From: Polyangiaceae bacterium | GTDB taxonomy: Bacteria > Myxococcota_A > Polyangia > Polyangiales > Polyangiaceae | Assembly (NCBI GenBank): GCA_020849655.1 | Contig: JADLFU010000091.1 | Coordinates: forward strand, 51,692-115,691 | DNA length: 64,000 nucleotides | Direction: 5' to 3' | Part shown: positions 27,698 to 35,964 of the stretch, in pieces | Layout: each line of letters starts with the position of its first letter | Position numbering within the stretch: position 1 is the stretch's first letter | The notes under the pieces: generated by a model | Told to the model about the DNA's origin: nothing | The model's database searches: none | The model's input: the letters and a program-made list of their open reading frames with translations, nothing else | Translations under genes and position numbers: made by a program

Positions 27698-28149
27698 GCG
27701 GCCGGGGCGCGCCGCCCGACTGGCTCTCGCGCCGCTCGCCCCGCGGCTGGATCGACGCGAGCCTGGCCGAGCTGTCCCGGGCGCGCTCGGCGTTCGCGTC
27801 GGGCGACGCGCGGGCGGGCACGGTGGCGACGAAGCGCGCGGCCGGCATGGCGCTGAACGCTGTGTTGATCTTGTTCCCCGACGAGCGGTGGGGGCGCACC
27901 TACGTCGAGCACGTCGTGGCGGCCGCCGCCGACGCTGCCTTGCCTGCGGAGGTGCGGCTCGCCGCGGGCGTCGTCGCGGGGGCGACCCCGCCGGGCGGCC
28001 CGCTCGTCGCGCTGCGGAGCCGCGCCTCCGACGAGCGCACCCTCGAGGCGGCGAGGACGGTGATGGCCTTCGCGCTCCGGGTCGTCATGGAGTCGGAGGA
28101 GGGTGACGAGGGCGACGAGGGCGCCCCGAGCGGCTCCGCGGGGCCCTGA
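27694..28149 (+). CDS. Small helical protein coupled to spoVR, unknown
   Basis: A 151-residue, mainly helical protein starts at GTG 27694 and overlaps the spoVR stop by 4 bp (GTGA). The stretch [16 protein letters not shown] followed by [13 protein letters not shown] resembles the amphipathic helices of HEPN-type domains. The Rx4-6H RNase motif of active HEPN proteins is not evident. A second helical half and an acidic Glu/Asp/Gly tail follow. No signal peptide is present. The coupling suggests it functions with DUF444 and SpoVR, perhaps as an accessory subunit. I cannot name the family. Confidence 0.65.
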   Translation: MSGRGAPPDWLSRRSPRGWIDASLAELSRARSAFASGDARAGTVATKRAAGMALNAVLILFPDERWGRTYVEHVVAAAADAALPAEVRLAAGVVAGATPPGGPLVALRSRASDERTLEAARTVMAFALRVVMESEEGDEGDEGAPSGSAGP

Positions 28150-28201
28150 GGCCGGCAACACTCCATCGTGGAGCCACGCCCGTGACTTCACGACAGTCCC
28201 T

Positions 28202-30322
28202 TCACTGGCGGCCCGGGCCTGACCCACCCACGACGTCGTCGCGCAGCCGCCGCAGCGCTGCACCGATGGGGTCGACGTCGCGCACCCACGGGTAGTGCTG
28301 GGCGCCGATCGCGGCGACCGAGGCGCCAAGCGCGTCGAGCGCTGGCCCAGGCAGGGTGGTGCGGACCGTGACGTCGGCGCCGGGGCGCCAGGGTCGGTCG
28401 GGCTTCACGATGGTCATCGTGGAGGCGCGCGGGAGCGCGGCGCGGAGCCTGGCCTCGAGGTCGCGCACGTCGACCCCGCGGGGCGCGGGGCGGCGGCCCT
28501 TCTTCACTGGCGGCGGGTCGAACCAGACGGACACGCCGAGCTCGAGCTCCTCGCCGTCGAGGGCCGCGACCGATCCCCCCATGCGGTACGCGAGCACCGC
28601 GAGCCGCTTGCGGTCGGGCGCAGGATCGACGAGCAACAGGCTGTCGCAGACGGTGGTGCGCTGGGCGCCGCAGAGCTGCAGCATCCGCGCGGCCCGCGCG
28701 TGGCGGTCCTCTCCCCAGAACACGATCGAGAGGCGCTGGCGCTGGCTCGGGGCGTGGCCGAGGTGGCGCTTGGCAGCGAGCAGCGCCGCCTCGAGGACCT
28801 CGTCGAAGAAGAGCTCGACGGCGAGCGGTCGACCGGCGCTGAGAGTGAGCAGCGCGTCGCGCGCGGCGGCGAGCGTGGGTACTGGCGACTCGTGACCGAG
28901 CACGGGGAGGCTCACGAACACGACGTCCCCGTGCGCGTGGCGGCGAGCGCCTGGCGCCCAGGGCGTCGTGAGCACGTCGTCGCGGTCGCGGTCGTCGCGG
29001 CACCGGACCGCGGCGAGCAGCGTCACGTCTTCATGGACGTGGACACCGCCGGGCACGACGGCCGCGCCGCGCTTCCACGCGAGCGCGCGGAGGTGGCGCA
29101 GCGCATCGCCCGCATCGTACTGCACCGCGAGGACGGTGCGGCCGATCGCGAGCAGCTCGCGCGGCGCGTCGAGGTGGTCGCCCTCGGTCGGCGCGACGCC
29201 CACCTGCTGCTCGGTGAACAGCGCGCGCCACTCCGGTGAGTGTGGCTCCCCCGGGTGGAAGCCTGGTGACAGCTCGGCGAGGTAGCGCTCGGCGTCGGCT
29301 ACGTCGTGGAAGCGCGCGACGAGGAAGCACTCGCCGCTGTTGTTGCCCGAGAACGATCGCCAGATCGAGATGGGGGGTGGAGAGGGTGGCGACGGCTGCG
29401 CGGCGAGCGGCAGGGCGCGGGCGCAGCCGCGGCGCGAGGTCGGCCCGAGGAGCGCGGGCTGCTGCGCGCGCCAGGCCTCGAGGATCTCGTCCGCGGTGGC
29501 GCCGGGGAGGCTGATCTCCTGGAACGAGCAGCTCTGCACGCGGCGGTCGGGCGTGATGGACAGGAAGTCGCGCCCGGCGCCGCAGTCGCCGCTGAACAGC
29601 CGGGGGACTGACAGGCGATCGCCGAAGCACACCGAGGCGCGGCTGCGGAGCGGGCTCGCGGCGACGATCTCGGAGAGTCGACGATCGTCGGCGGCGTCGA
29701 GGTGGAGCCCGGCGTCAGGCCCCACGTACGAGAGCCACGACACGTCGTCGCAGCCGGCGGCGCCGAGCTCGGCGAGGAGCGCGGGCAGCCGGTCGAGGTC
29801 AAGGCGTCGCACGAGGACGTTCGCGCCCCAGCGCTGCCCGTGGCCGCGGAGGGTGTCGGCGGCGGGTCGCCACGGCGTGCCGTCGTGGATCGACAGCCGC
29901 ACCACGCCGAAGCGGCCGGCGTAGCGGGCCCACATGGCGTCGTGGAGGAGCGTGCCGTTGGTGGTCACGTGCTGCGCGAGCGTGGTCGTCGCGTCGAGCT
30001 CGGCGACGAGCTCGGCGAAGCCGCGGAACGCGAACGGCTCTCCGCCTCCGTAGGCGACCTCGAGCGTGCCGGCGTCGTGGAGGCCGCGGAGCGCCGCGGC
30101 GGCGGTCTCGACCGTCCACGCGCTCTGTCGGGTGGTGTCGCGCGAGCAGAAGGCGCACGCGAGGTTGCACGCGTTCGTGACGCCGAACATCACGACCCTC
30201 GGCGCTCGGCGCCGCAGCGTCGCGGTGGCCGCGGTGGCGACGCGGACGTGCACGCCGCTCGCAGGCTGAAAATAGAGCTGCGCACCGTCGAGCGCGTGTG
30301 CGCGAAAGTCTTGGCGGTTCAT
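28202..30322 (-). CDS. Radical SAM protein with long uncharacterised C-terminal region
   Basis: Residues 1-300 form a radical SAM enzyme. The cluster motif CNLACAFC places Cys52, Cys56 and Cys59, followed by the SAM-binding YGGGEPF at 91-97. Extra cysteines at 232, 247, 265 and 300 could hold an auxiliary cluster, as in SPASM/twitch proteins. A Pro-rich linker (309-317) leads into a second half of nearly 390 residues, which opens with ISIWRSFSGNNSGECF at 318-333. This half has no family I recognise. The total of 706 residues is about twice a usual SPASM enzyme. No precursor peptide gene is evident nearby. It lies 70 bp downstream of the DHH gene on the same strand. Confidence 0.85.
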   Translation of the reverse strand: MNRQDFRAHALDGAQLYFQPASGVHVRVATAATATLRRRAPRVVMFGVTNACNLACAFCSRDTTRQSAWTVETAAAALRGLHDAGTLEVAYGGGEPFAFRGFAELVAELDATTTLAQHVTTNGTLLHDAMWARYAGRFGVVRLSIHDGTPWRPAADTLRGHGQRWGANVLVRRLDLDRLPALLAELGAAGCDDVSWLSYVGPDAGLHLDAADDRRLSEIVAASPLRSRASVCFGDRLSVPRLFSGDCGAGRDFLSITPDRRVQSCSFQEISLPGATADEILEAWRAQQPALLGPTSRRGCARALPLAAQPSPPSPPPISIWRSFSGNNSGECFLVARFHDVADAERYLAELSPGFHPGEPHSPEWRALFTEQQVGVAPTEGDHLDAPRELLAIGRTVLAVQYDAGDALRHLRALAWKRGAAVVPGGVHVHEDVTLLAAVRCRDDRDRDDVLTTPWAPGARRHAHGDVVFVSLPVLGHESPVPTLAAARDALLTLSAGRPLAVELFFDEVLEAALLAAKRHLGHAPSQRQRLSIVFWGEDRHARAARMLQLCGAQRTTVCDSLLLVDPAPDRKRLAVLAYRMGGSVAALDGEELELGVSVWFDPPPVKKGRRPAPRGVDVRDLEARLRAALPRASTMTIVKPDRPWRPGADVTVRTTLPGPALDALGASVAAIGAQHYPWVRDVDPIGAALRRLRDDVVGGSGPGRQ

Positions 30323-30392
30323 CCTGCCGGGCTCCGTGGCCGAGGGTAGCGCGAACGCGGGGCGGCTCGGTCGGAGCGGGCGCGCACATGGG

Positions 30393-31361
30393 TCACGGCG
30401 GCGCGTTGAGCGCGCGGACGAGCTCGGCCATCGCCGCGCGCCCCGCGTCGACGCTCGGGAACGCCGCGCCTCCGACGACGCGGTGACCGCCGCCGCCGAG
30501 CGGACGCAGCAGCTCGCCGATGTGGTGATCGCAGGGGCGGCCGGACCACGGGTTGAACCCGACCGAGAGCTTCGCGCGGCCCTCGGAGGCGAAGAGCTGC
30601 GTCGTGTAGCGCGCGCGGGGAAAGAGCGCGTACAGCCCGAACTTCTCGACGGTGAGCGGGCCGCGCGCCGACAGATCGCAGACCACCACCTCGCCGTCGA
30701 CGCCCGCCACCTCTCGCTGCACGTCGAGCGCCGCGAGCTTCTCCCGGCGCAGCTCGGCCACGCGGCGGGCGATCTCGGGATCCTCGAGCAGGGCGCCGAG
30801 CGGGCCGGTGAGCAGGCGCGCGGACAGATCGGTGAGCACGTCGGAGGAGCCGTGGCGCTCGACGTACGAGGCGAGCTGGAGCGCGGGCGCGGGGCGAAAC
30901 ACGACCTCCTCGACGTCGTCGAAGCGCGCGCTGTCGATGCGGTCGGCCCACTCGACGAGGTCGTCGTCTCGCGGGAGGTCGACGCCGAAGCGCGCGCGCG
31001 CCGTCTCGGCGATGAGCCGCGTGCACGACGTGCCCTCGGCCTCGTAGAACCCGTTCGGCGGCGCGCCGGCCTCGAACGCGGCGCGGTCGCCCGGGGTGCG
31101 AAACGCCGTCGCGTGGTGGTCGAAGTACCAGGTCAGCCGCGGGCTCTTCGTGTAGCGAAAGTCGAGGATGGCGTTGTCGTCGCCGTCGAGATCGGCCTCG
31201 GCGACCCCCGCGCCGCGACCGTCGTAGTCGAAGCCCCGGGTCTTGACCTCGACGGTCTCACCCGCGTGGAGCGCGCGGTAGAGCGCGGTGAACGTCACCG
31301 CCGAGGCGAGCCCGTCGAAGCAGTGACCGTGCGTCGCGATGGTCAGGCGCCTCGCGGTCAC
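30393..31361 (-). CDS. DHH family phosphoesterase
   Basis: DHH enzymes hydrolyse phosphoesters such as nanoRNA, pAp or cyclic dinucleotides with two metal ions. From GTG 31361 the protein is 322 residues. Metal-site motifs are HGHCFDG (11-17), DFRY (67-70) and FDHH (80-83). The C-terminal substrate domain ends with DHHIGELLRPLGGGGH, the glycine-rich DHHA1 signature. The frame continues upstream without a suitable start, so GTG is chosen because it lies just before the first motif. Substrate cannot be deduced. It shares strand with the radical SAM gene downstream. Confidence 0.87.
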   Translation of the reverse strand: MTARRLTIATHGHCFDGLASAVTFTALYRALHAGETVEVKTRGFDYDGRGAGVAEADLDGDDNAILDFRYTKSPRLTWYFDHHATAFRTPGDRAAFEAGAPPNGFYEAEGTSCTRLIAETARARFGVDLPRDDDLVEWADRIDSARFDDVEEVVFRPAPALQLASYVERHGSSDVLTDLSARLLTGPLGALLEDPEIARRVAELRREKLAALDVQREVAGVDGEVVVCDLSARGPLTVEKFGLYALFPRARYTTQLFASEGRAKLSVGFNPWSGRPCDHHIGELLRPLGGGGHRVVGGAAFPSVDAGRAAMAELVRALNAPP

Positions 31362-31518
31362 GTCGCCTCGCGGCGGGGCAGGGGGCTCATGCGCGCGACC
31401 GTACGCGGCGCCCGGCGCGCGGGGAAGCGCGGTCGACGTCTGCCGCCTCCCCCGAGTCCCAGCGGCGCGGCGCAGACCCGCTCGCTCCTGCGTACGAGCA
31501 TGGCAACGTGTACGGACA

Positions 31519-31737
31519 ATGATCAAGCACCTGACGCGGACGGGCAACAGCGGTGCTCGACAAGCAGCTCCTCGAGGCGGCGCCGTCGATCCAGAGCGGC
31601 CCGTCGAGGTCTCCACCAACGGCCGCGTGATCGTGATCTCGCCGGTGCGCGCGAAGCGCGACGTCGAGAAGTTCCTGCGCGGGGAGGCGCTGATGCACGA
31701 GAAGCTCGCGGGGGCGTTCCGGCGCCTGGCGAGGTGA
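31519..31737 (+). pseudogene. Degraded AbrB/MazE-type antitoxin
   Basis: The 72-codon frame starts MIKHLTRTGNS and resumes with VDPERPVEVSTNGRVIVISPV, both typical of AbrB-fold antitoxins. The eleven residues between (GARQAAPRGGA) do not fit. In the +1 frame the same DNA reads VLDKQLLEAA, exactly what the family has there. So a deletion after the Ser codon near 31551 shifted the frame, and a second change near 31582 restored it. Loss of the AL-VLDKxLLEAAGI strand-helix should abolish the fold. The stop overlaps the doc remnant start (GTGA), the usual layout of an antitoxin-toxin pair. Confidence 0.75.
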
Positions 31738-31832
31738 AGCTTCGCTTGGCCTGGAGGAGCTCGTCGCGCTCCACGCCGACCAGATCGGGCGCACGCGACC
31801 TTGGCCTGCTCGAGGCGCGGCGGCGCGGTTGA
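31734..31832 (+). pseudogene. Remnant of a Doc/Fic-type toxin gene
   Basis: After an overlapping GTG at 31734, three successive frames each keep a piece of a Doc N-terminus. The start reads MKLR; a second frame from 31751 reads LEELVALHADQIGR; and a third from 31794 reads RDLGLLEARRRG before a stop at 31832. Intact Doc proteins run these together (…ALHADQ…GG..G.RDLGLLEAAL…). The catalytic HxFxxxNKR region is entirely missing, replaced by ctaA. The gene is dead, with at least two frameshifts and a 3' deletion. Confidence 0.7.
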
Positions 31833-31866
31833 CGTCGTCGCTGTCGACCCCTACCTCGCGCCTCGC

Positions 31867-32898
31867 GTGTCGTTCGGCCGGTACTCGAAGGCGGTGCTCG
31901 CGGTCACCCTCGCGGTGATCGCGTGGGGCGCGTACGTGCGCGCGAGCGGCTCGGGGGCCGGCTGCGGTAGCCACTGGCCGACCTGCAACGGCGAGCTCCT
32001 CCCGCGCCCGAAGACCGTGCAGACGATCATCGAGCTGACGCACCGCCTGACGAGCGGGATCGATCTGTTGCTGGTCGTCGGCCAGGTCGTGTGGGCCTGG
32101 CGCGCCTTCGCGGCCGGGCACCCGGCGCGGCGCTGGGCGGGCCTGTCGCTGCTCTTCATGCTCACCGAGGCCGGCGTCGGCGCCGGGCTCGTGCTGCTCG
32201 AGCTTGTCGCCGACGATCGGTCGACGGCGCGCGGGCTGTGGATGGCGATGCACCTCGTCAACACGTTCCTGTTGCTGGGCGCGCTCACGCTGACGGCGCG
32301 CGCGGCGCACGACGACCGTCCGGTCGCGCTCTCGCGCGCGGGCCTCGCAGGTTGGCTGGGCGTGGGGGCGCTCGCGGGGGCGCTCGTGCTCGGGACGAGC
32401 GGCGCGGTCGCCGCGCTCGGCGACACGCTGTTCCCCGCGGGGTCGCTGCGCGAGGGCGTGGCCCAGGATCTCGCGCCGACCGCCCACGCGCTCCTGAGGC
32501 TCCGCGTGCTGCACCCCGTCCTCGCCCTGTCGCTGCTCGGCTATGTGTTGCTCGTCGGCGCCTCGTGGCGGGCGCAGGGCGAGCGGGCGTCGCGCCTCGT
32601 CACCGTGACAGTGGGCGCGTTCGGCGCGCAGGTGCTGCTCGGGTTCGTCAACCTCGGCCTGCTCGCGCCGATCCCGCTGCAGCTCGCGCACCTCCTCGCC
32701 GCGGACGCCGTGTGGATCTGCCTCGTCCTCCTGGTCGCGGAGGTGCTGTCGTCGCCCGCGCCGTCCGCCGTCCGGGAGCCCGCCGGTGCGTTACGAGGGG
32801 CGCATCTTCCGGCCCCCGTCGGAGGCGCGATCGCTCATCGTGCAGGCCACCATCGGGTGCTCGTGGAACCACTGCACCTACTGCGATATGTACCGTGA
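31867..32898 (+). CDS. ctaA: Haem A synthase (CtaA/COX15 family)
   Basis: CtaA hydroxylates and oxidises the C8 methyl of haem O to make haem A for cytochrome c oxidase. The 343-residue protein has eight hydrophobic helices and four His in helices at THRLTSG, MHLVNTF, LHPVLA and AHLLAAD, the expected haem ligands. The first loop has RASGSGAGCGSHWPTCNG with the Cys pair of the family. I took GTG 31867 as start; the upstream frame runs into the decayed toxin. The last 37 codons overlap the next gene by 113 bp and give an odd polar tail, so the original stop may have been lost. No cox genes are nearby. Confidence 0.88.
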   Translation: MSFGRYSKAVLAVTLAVIAWGAYVRASGSGAGCGSHWPTCNGELLPRPKTVQTIIELTHRLTSGIDLLLVVGQVVWAWRAFAAGHPARRWAGLSLLFMLTEAGVGAGLVLLELVADDRSTARGLWMAMHLVNTFLLLGALTLTARAAHDDRPVALSRAGLAGWLGVGALAGALVLGTSGAVAALGDTLFPAGSLREGVAQDLAPTAHALLRLRVLHPVLALSLLGYVLLVGASWRAQGERASRLVTVTVGAFGAQVLLGFVNLGLLAPIPLQLAHLLAADAVWICLVLLVAEVLSSPAPSAVREPAGALRGAHLPAPVGGAIAHRAGHHRVLVEPLHLLRYVP

Positions 32899-33655
32899 CA
32901 AACAGTATCGCGTGCGCGACCTCGACGAGGTGCTGCGTGACGTCGACGACGCGGGGCGCGCGCACGGGCCGCGCGTCGACAAGGTGTTCGTCGCCGACGG
33001 CGACGCGCTGGGGATGCCGATGGATCACTGGCTGCCGCTGCTCGAGCGGGTGCGCGCGCGCCTGCCTCGCGTCCGCCAGGTCTCGTCCTACGCGATGGCG
33101 CGCAACGTGGGCCACAAGTCGGACGCGGAGCTCGCGGCCCTCGCGGACGCGGGGCTGACGATGCTGTACGTGGGGCCGGAGTCGGGCGACGACGTGACGC
33201 TCCGGCGCGTCGCGAAGGGCGACGGGTTCGCCGAGCACGTCGAGGCGGCGGCGCGCGCGCACGCGGCCGGGATGCGGCTGTCGATCATCGCGCTCTTGGG
33301 CATCGGCGGGGAGCGCTGGCGGGAGCACGCCGAGCAGACGGCGCGCCTGGTCACCGAGATGGACCCAGCGTACTTCTCGGCGCTGACAGTGACCGTCGTC
33401 CCGGGGACGCCGCTCGCGACCTTGCGGGCGCGCGGCAAGTTCGAGGTGCCGCCGGTGCCCGACCTGTTGCGGGAGCTGCGCGAGATGATCCGGCTGGCGC
33501 GCCCCACCCGCGCGGTGTTCCGCACGAACCACGCGTCGAACTACCTGCCGCTCGCCGGCGAGCTGCCAGCTGATCGAGACCGGCTGGTCGCGCTGATCGA
33601 CGGCGCGATCGAGGGCCGGGTGCCGCTCCGCCCCGAGGGCGCGCGGGGGCTGTGA
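32786..33655 (+). CDS. Radical SAM protein (CX4CX2C type)
   Basis: A 289-residue radical SAM enzyme starts at GTG 32786. The N-terminal RIFRPPSEARS followed by GCSWNHCTYC, with a CX4CX2C cluster motif, marks a widespread family of uncharacterised proteins often annotated as Elp3/coproporphyrinogen-oxidase-like. The barrel continues through FVADGDAL, SYAMARNV and YVGPESGDD. The glycine-rich LLGIGGE segment and VVPGTPLATL close the core. Its function is unknown. It overlaps ctaA by 113 bp, which argues for co-transcription and possibly a role in haem metabolism, but that is guesswork. Confidence 0.85.
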   Translation: MRYEGRIFRPPSEARSLIVQATIGCSWNHCTYCDMYRDKQYRVRDLDEVLRDVDDAGRAHGPRVDKVFVADGDALGMPMDHWLPLLERVRARLPRVRQVSSYAMARNVGHKSDAELAALADAGLTMLYVGPESGDDVTLRRVAKGDGFAEHVEAAARAHAAGMRLSIIALLGIGGERWREHAEQTARLVTEMDPAYFSALTVTVVPGTPLATLRARGKFEVPPVPDLLRELREMIRLARPTRAVFRTNHASNYLPLAGELPADRDRLVALIDGAIEGRVPLRPEGARGL

Positions 33656-33671
33656 GCGGTCCCTGCATGCC

Positions 33672-34976
33672 GTGAGTGCTCCCGCTCGCCCCAGCGTCGC
33701 CGCGCTGACGGCAGCGCTCGACGCGCTCGATCCCGCGCGGCCGGTGTCGCTCGAGCGCGCGCTGGAGGTCGTCGGGCGAGGGCTCACGACGTCGACGCGG
33801 ACGGGGCACCCGAGGTACCTCGGCCTGCCACACGCGACGCCGCTCGAGTCCTCGGCGCTCGCCGATCTGCTCGTCTCGGTCGAGAACCCCGCGCTGGCGA
33901 CCTTCGAGCACGCGCCGTTCGCGGCGCTCGCGGAGGCGCGGGCGGCGGCGCTCGTCGGCGCGCGGCTCGGCCTGCCCGCGCACCACGGCGTGTTCACGAG
34001 CGGCGGCGCGGAGTCCAACCTCTCGGCCGTGCTCGTGGCCCTCGCGGCGCAGCCCGGGTGGCGCGCGCGCGGGGTCCGCGGGCTCGCGCGGGAGCCCGCG
34101 ATCTACGCCTCGCACGAGGCGCACGCGACCGTGTGGCGCGCGGCGCGCCTGGCGGGGCTCGGCGACGACGCGGTGCGCGGCGTGGCGGTCGATCGGGCCG
34201 GCGCGATGAGGCTCGACGCGCTCGCGGACGCGCTCGGCCGCGACGTCGCCCGAGGCCGCGCGCCGCTGCTCGTCGTCGCCACCGCCGGCACGACCGGGAG
34301 CGGCGCGTTCGATCCGCTCGAGGGAGCTGCGGCGCTCGCGACCTCGCGCGGCGCGCGCCTGCACGTCGACGCCGCGTGGGGCGGGCTGCTCGCGTTCTCG
34401 AGCGCGCACCCGGCGGCGCTCCTTGGGCTGCACCTCGCCGACTCGGTGGCGTTCGATCCACACAAAGCTCTCTTCTCGCCGCTCGGCACCGGCCTCTTCT
34501 TCACGCGGACGCGCGCGGAGGCCCACGCCGCCTTCTCGCAGTCTGCGCCGTACCTCCCGCGCGACGACTCGCGCGACGCTCGGGCGCACGGGCTCGCGTG
34601 GTCGCGGCGGTTCGTCGGGCTGCGCGTGCTGCTCCCGCTCGTGACGGAGGGGTGGCGGGGCATCGAGGCGCGGGTCGACGCGATGCTCGCGCTCGGGGAC
34701 CGCCTGGCCACGCGCCTCGCCGCGGAGGGGATGCGGCTCGGCCCGCGCTCGCCGCTCCCGGTCGTGACCTTCACCGGTCCGCGCCCCGGTCAGGACAGCG
34801 CACAGTGGGTCGACGAGGCGCTCGCGTACGCGCGGGCGCGGGCCGGGGCGACGCTGGCGGTGACGCGCACGCCGTCGGGCGCCCGCCGCGCCCGCGCGGC
34901 CATCGTCTCGCCGCACACGAGCGCGGAGGACGTCGACGCCGTGGCGGCCGCGGTGGGCGAGCTCTCGCGGCGCTGA
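33672..34976 (+). CDS. PLP-dependent group II decarboxylase
   Basis: This 434-residue enzyme belongs to the pyridoxal-phosphate decarboxylase family that includes glutamate, aromatic amino acid and tyrosine decarboxylases. Signs are TSGGAESNLSAV (phosphate site), SHEAHATVWRAA, ATAGTTGSGAFDPLE, HVDAAWGG and the cofactor Lys in FDPHKALFSPLG. The segment GHPRYLG near residue 46 is usual. The substrate cannot be told from motifs. Start is GTG 33672, 16 bp after the radical SAM gene, so both may be co-transcribed. The next gene is convergent, 22 bp away. Confidence 0.88.
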   Translation: MSAPARPSVAALTAALDALDPARPVSLERALEVVGRGLTTSTRTGHPRYLGLPHATPLESSALADLLVSVENPALATFEHAPFAALAEARAAALVGARLGLPAHHGVFTSGGAESNLSAVLVALAAQPGWRARGVRGLAREPAIYASHEAHATVWRAARLAGLGDDAVRGVAVDRAGAMRLDALADALGRDVARGRAPLLVVATAGTTGSGAFDPLEGAAALATSRGARLHVDAAWGGLLAFSSAHPAALLGLHLADSVAFDPHKALFSPLGTGLFFTRTRAEAHAAFSQSAPYLPRDDSRDARAHGLAWSRRFVGLRVLLPLVTEGWRGIEARVDAMLALGDRLATRLAAEGMRLGPRSPLPVVTFTGPRPGQDSAQWVDEALAYARARAGATLAVTRTPSGARRARAAIVSPHTSAEDVDAVAAAVGELSRR

Positions 34977-34998
34977 CGCTCGCGCGTCGCCGCGCCGA

Positions 34999-35964
34999 TC
35001 ACAGGGGATCGCGGCAGCAGCGGACGCCGGTCGAGTAGTCGAAGTAGCTGCTCGGGTGGTCGCGGACGCGCGCGTCGCAGCCGGAGCGCGTCGCGCGCGC
35101 GTAGAACCCGCCGACGAACGTGCCCTCGGCGTCGTCGATCCACTCATCCAGGTTGCCGACCATGTCGAAGATCGCGTCGTCGCCCCACTCGCTCGCGCAC
35201 CGGGGGCTCTTGCCGGTGTCGCGCAGGAGCGGCCGGTCCTCGACCGTGATGAGGTTCAGCCGGGGATCGGTGAGCCCGACCGAGAACGCGCCATGCAGCA
35301 CGTGCGCCGGGTGATCCTCGCGAAACACGTTGCACGCGCCCGCGACGAAGCTCGATCCGTACGGGAACCGCGTCTGGCGCTGCCCCCTGCACGCCGTGAC
35401 CCACTCGGCCTCGCTGCACAGGCGCTTGCCCGCCCGCTCGCACGCGAGCTTCGCCTGCTCACCCGTGACGTAGCCGCTCGGCGTCGCGTGCGGCCAGCTC
35501 ATCGCCTTCCACGACCAGGGGCCCCCGGTCTGCAGCGCGGAGAGCGGGGGCAGCGGCATCGTGCGCGCGAGGCTGCCCTCGGGCTCCTGCTCGCGCGCCT
35601 TCGTCCAGTGCTCCCACGACCACGCGAGGAGCTTCGGCGACGGCGGGTAGTACGGAGACAGCGGCTCGTGCGTCTCCACCTCGACGAGCGACGACTCGTA
35701 GCGATCGACGCAGAGCCTCCCGGCCACCGCGACCATGTCGTCGGGGCAGGTGATGCGCGCGCGCAGGAGCGGCAGCGACGGTGTGTGGTGGGTCTCGGCG
35801 CCCCCGACGCTCCCGCTGCGCCGCCGCTGCTTCTTCGGGCGCTTCGGCGCCGGCTTCTTCGAGGGCGCGGCGGCGCCTGACGGCCTCGGCGCGCTCCGTG
35901 TGGGCGACGCCCGGGTGGCGACGAGCAGCGTGACGAGGGCGGCGGCGCCGCGAGGGACCGTCAC
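34999..35964 (-). CDS. Formylglycine-generating-enzyme-like (SUMF1/FGE-sulfatase domain) secreted protein
   Basis: The 321-residue protein begins with a signal-like stretch, a Lys/Arg/Pro-rich basic linker (30-50), and then an FGE-sulfatase domain. Recognisable pieces are CPDDMVAVAGRLCVDRYE, PSGYVTGEQAKLACERAGKRL as separate segments, CSEAEWVTAC, a GNLDEW core motif and the terminal STGVRCC. Many bacterial members are not formylglycine enzymes; here Cys residues are numerous and exported location suggests disulphides rather than copper catalysis. Start GTG 35964 overlaps the kynureninase-like stop by 4 bp. No sulfatase gene of the classical type is adjacent. Confidence 0.8.
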   Translation of the reverse strand: MTVPRGAAALVTLLVATRASPTRSAPRPSGAAAPSKKPAPKRPKKQRRRSGSVGGAETHHTPSLPLLRARITCPDDMVAVAGRLCVDRYESSLVEVETHEPLSPYYPPSPKLLAWSWEHWTKAREQEPEGSLARTMPLPPLSALQTGGPWSWKAMSWPHATPSGYVTGEQAKLACERAGKRLCSEAEWVTACRGQRQTRFPYGSSFVAGACNVFREDHPAHVLHGAFSVGLTDPRLNLITVEDRPLLRDTGKSPRCASEWGDDAIFDMVGNLDEWIDDAEGTFVGGFYARATRSGCDARVRDHPSSYFDYSTGVRCCRDPL

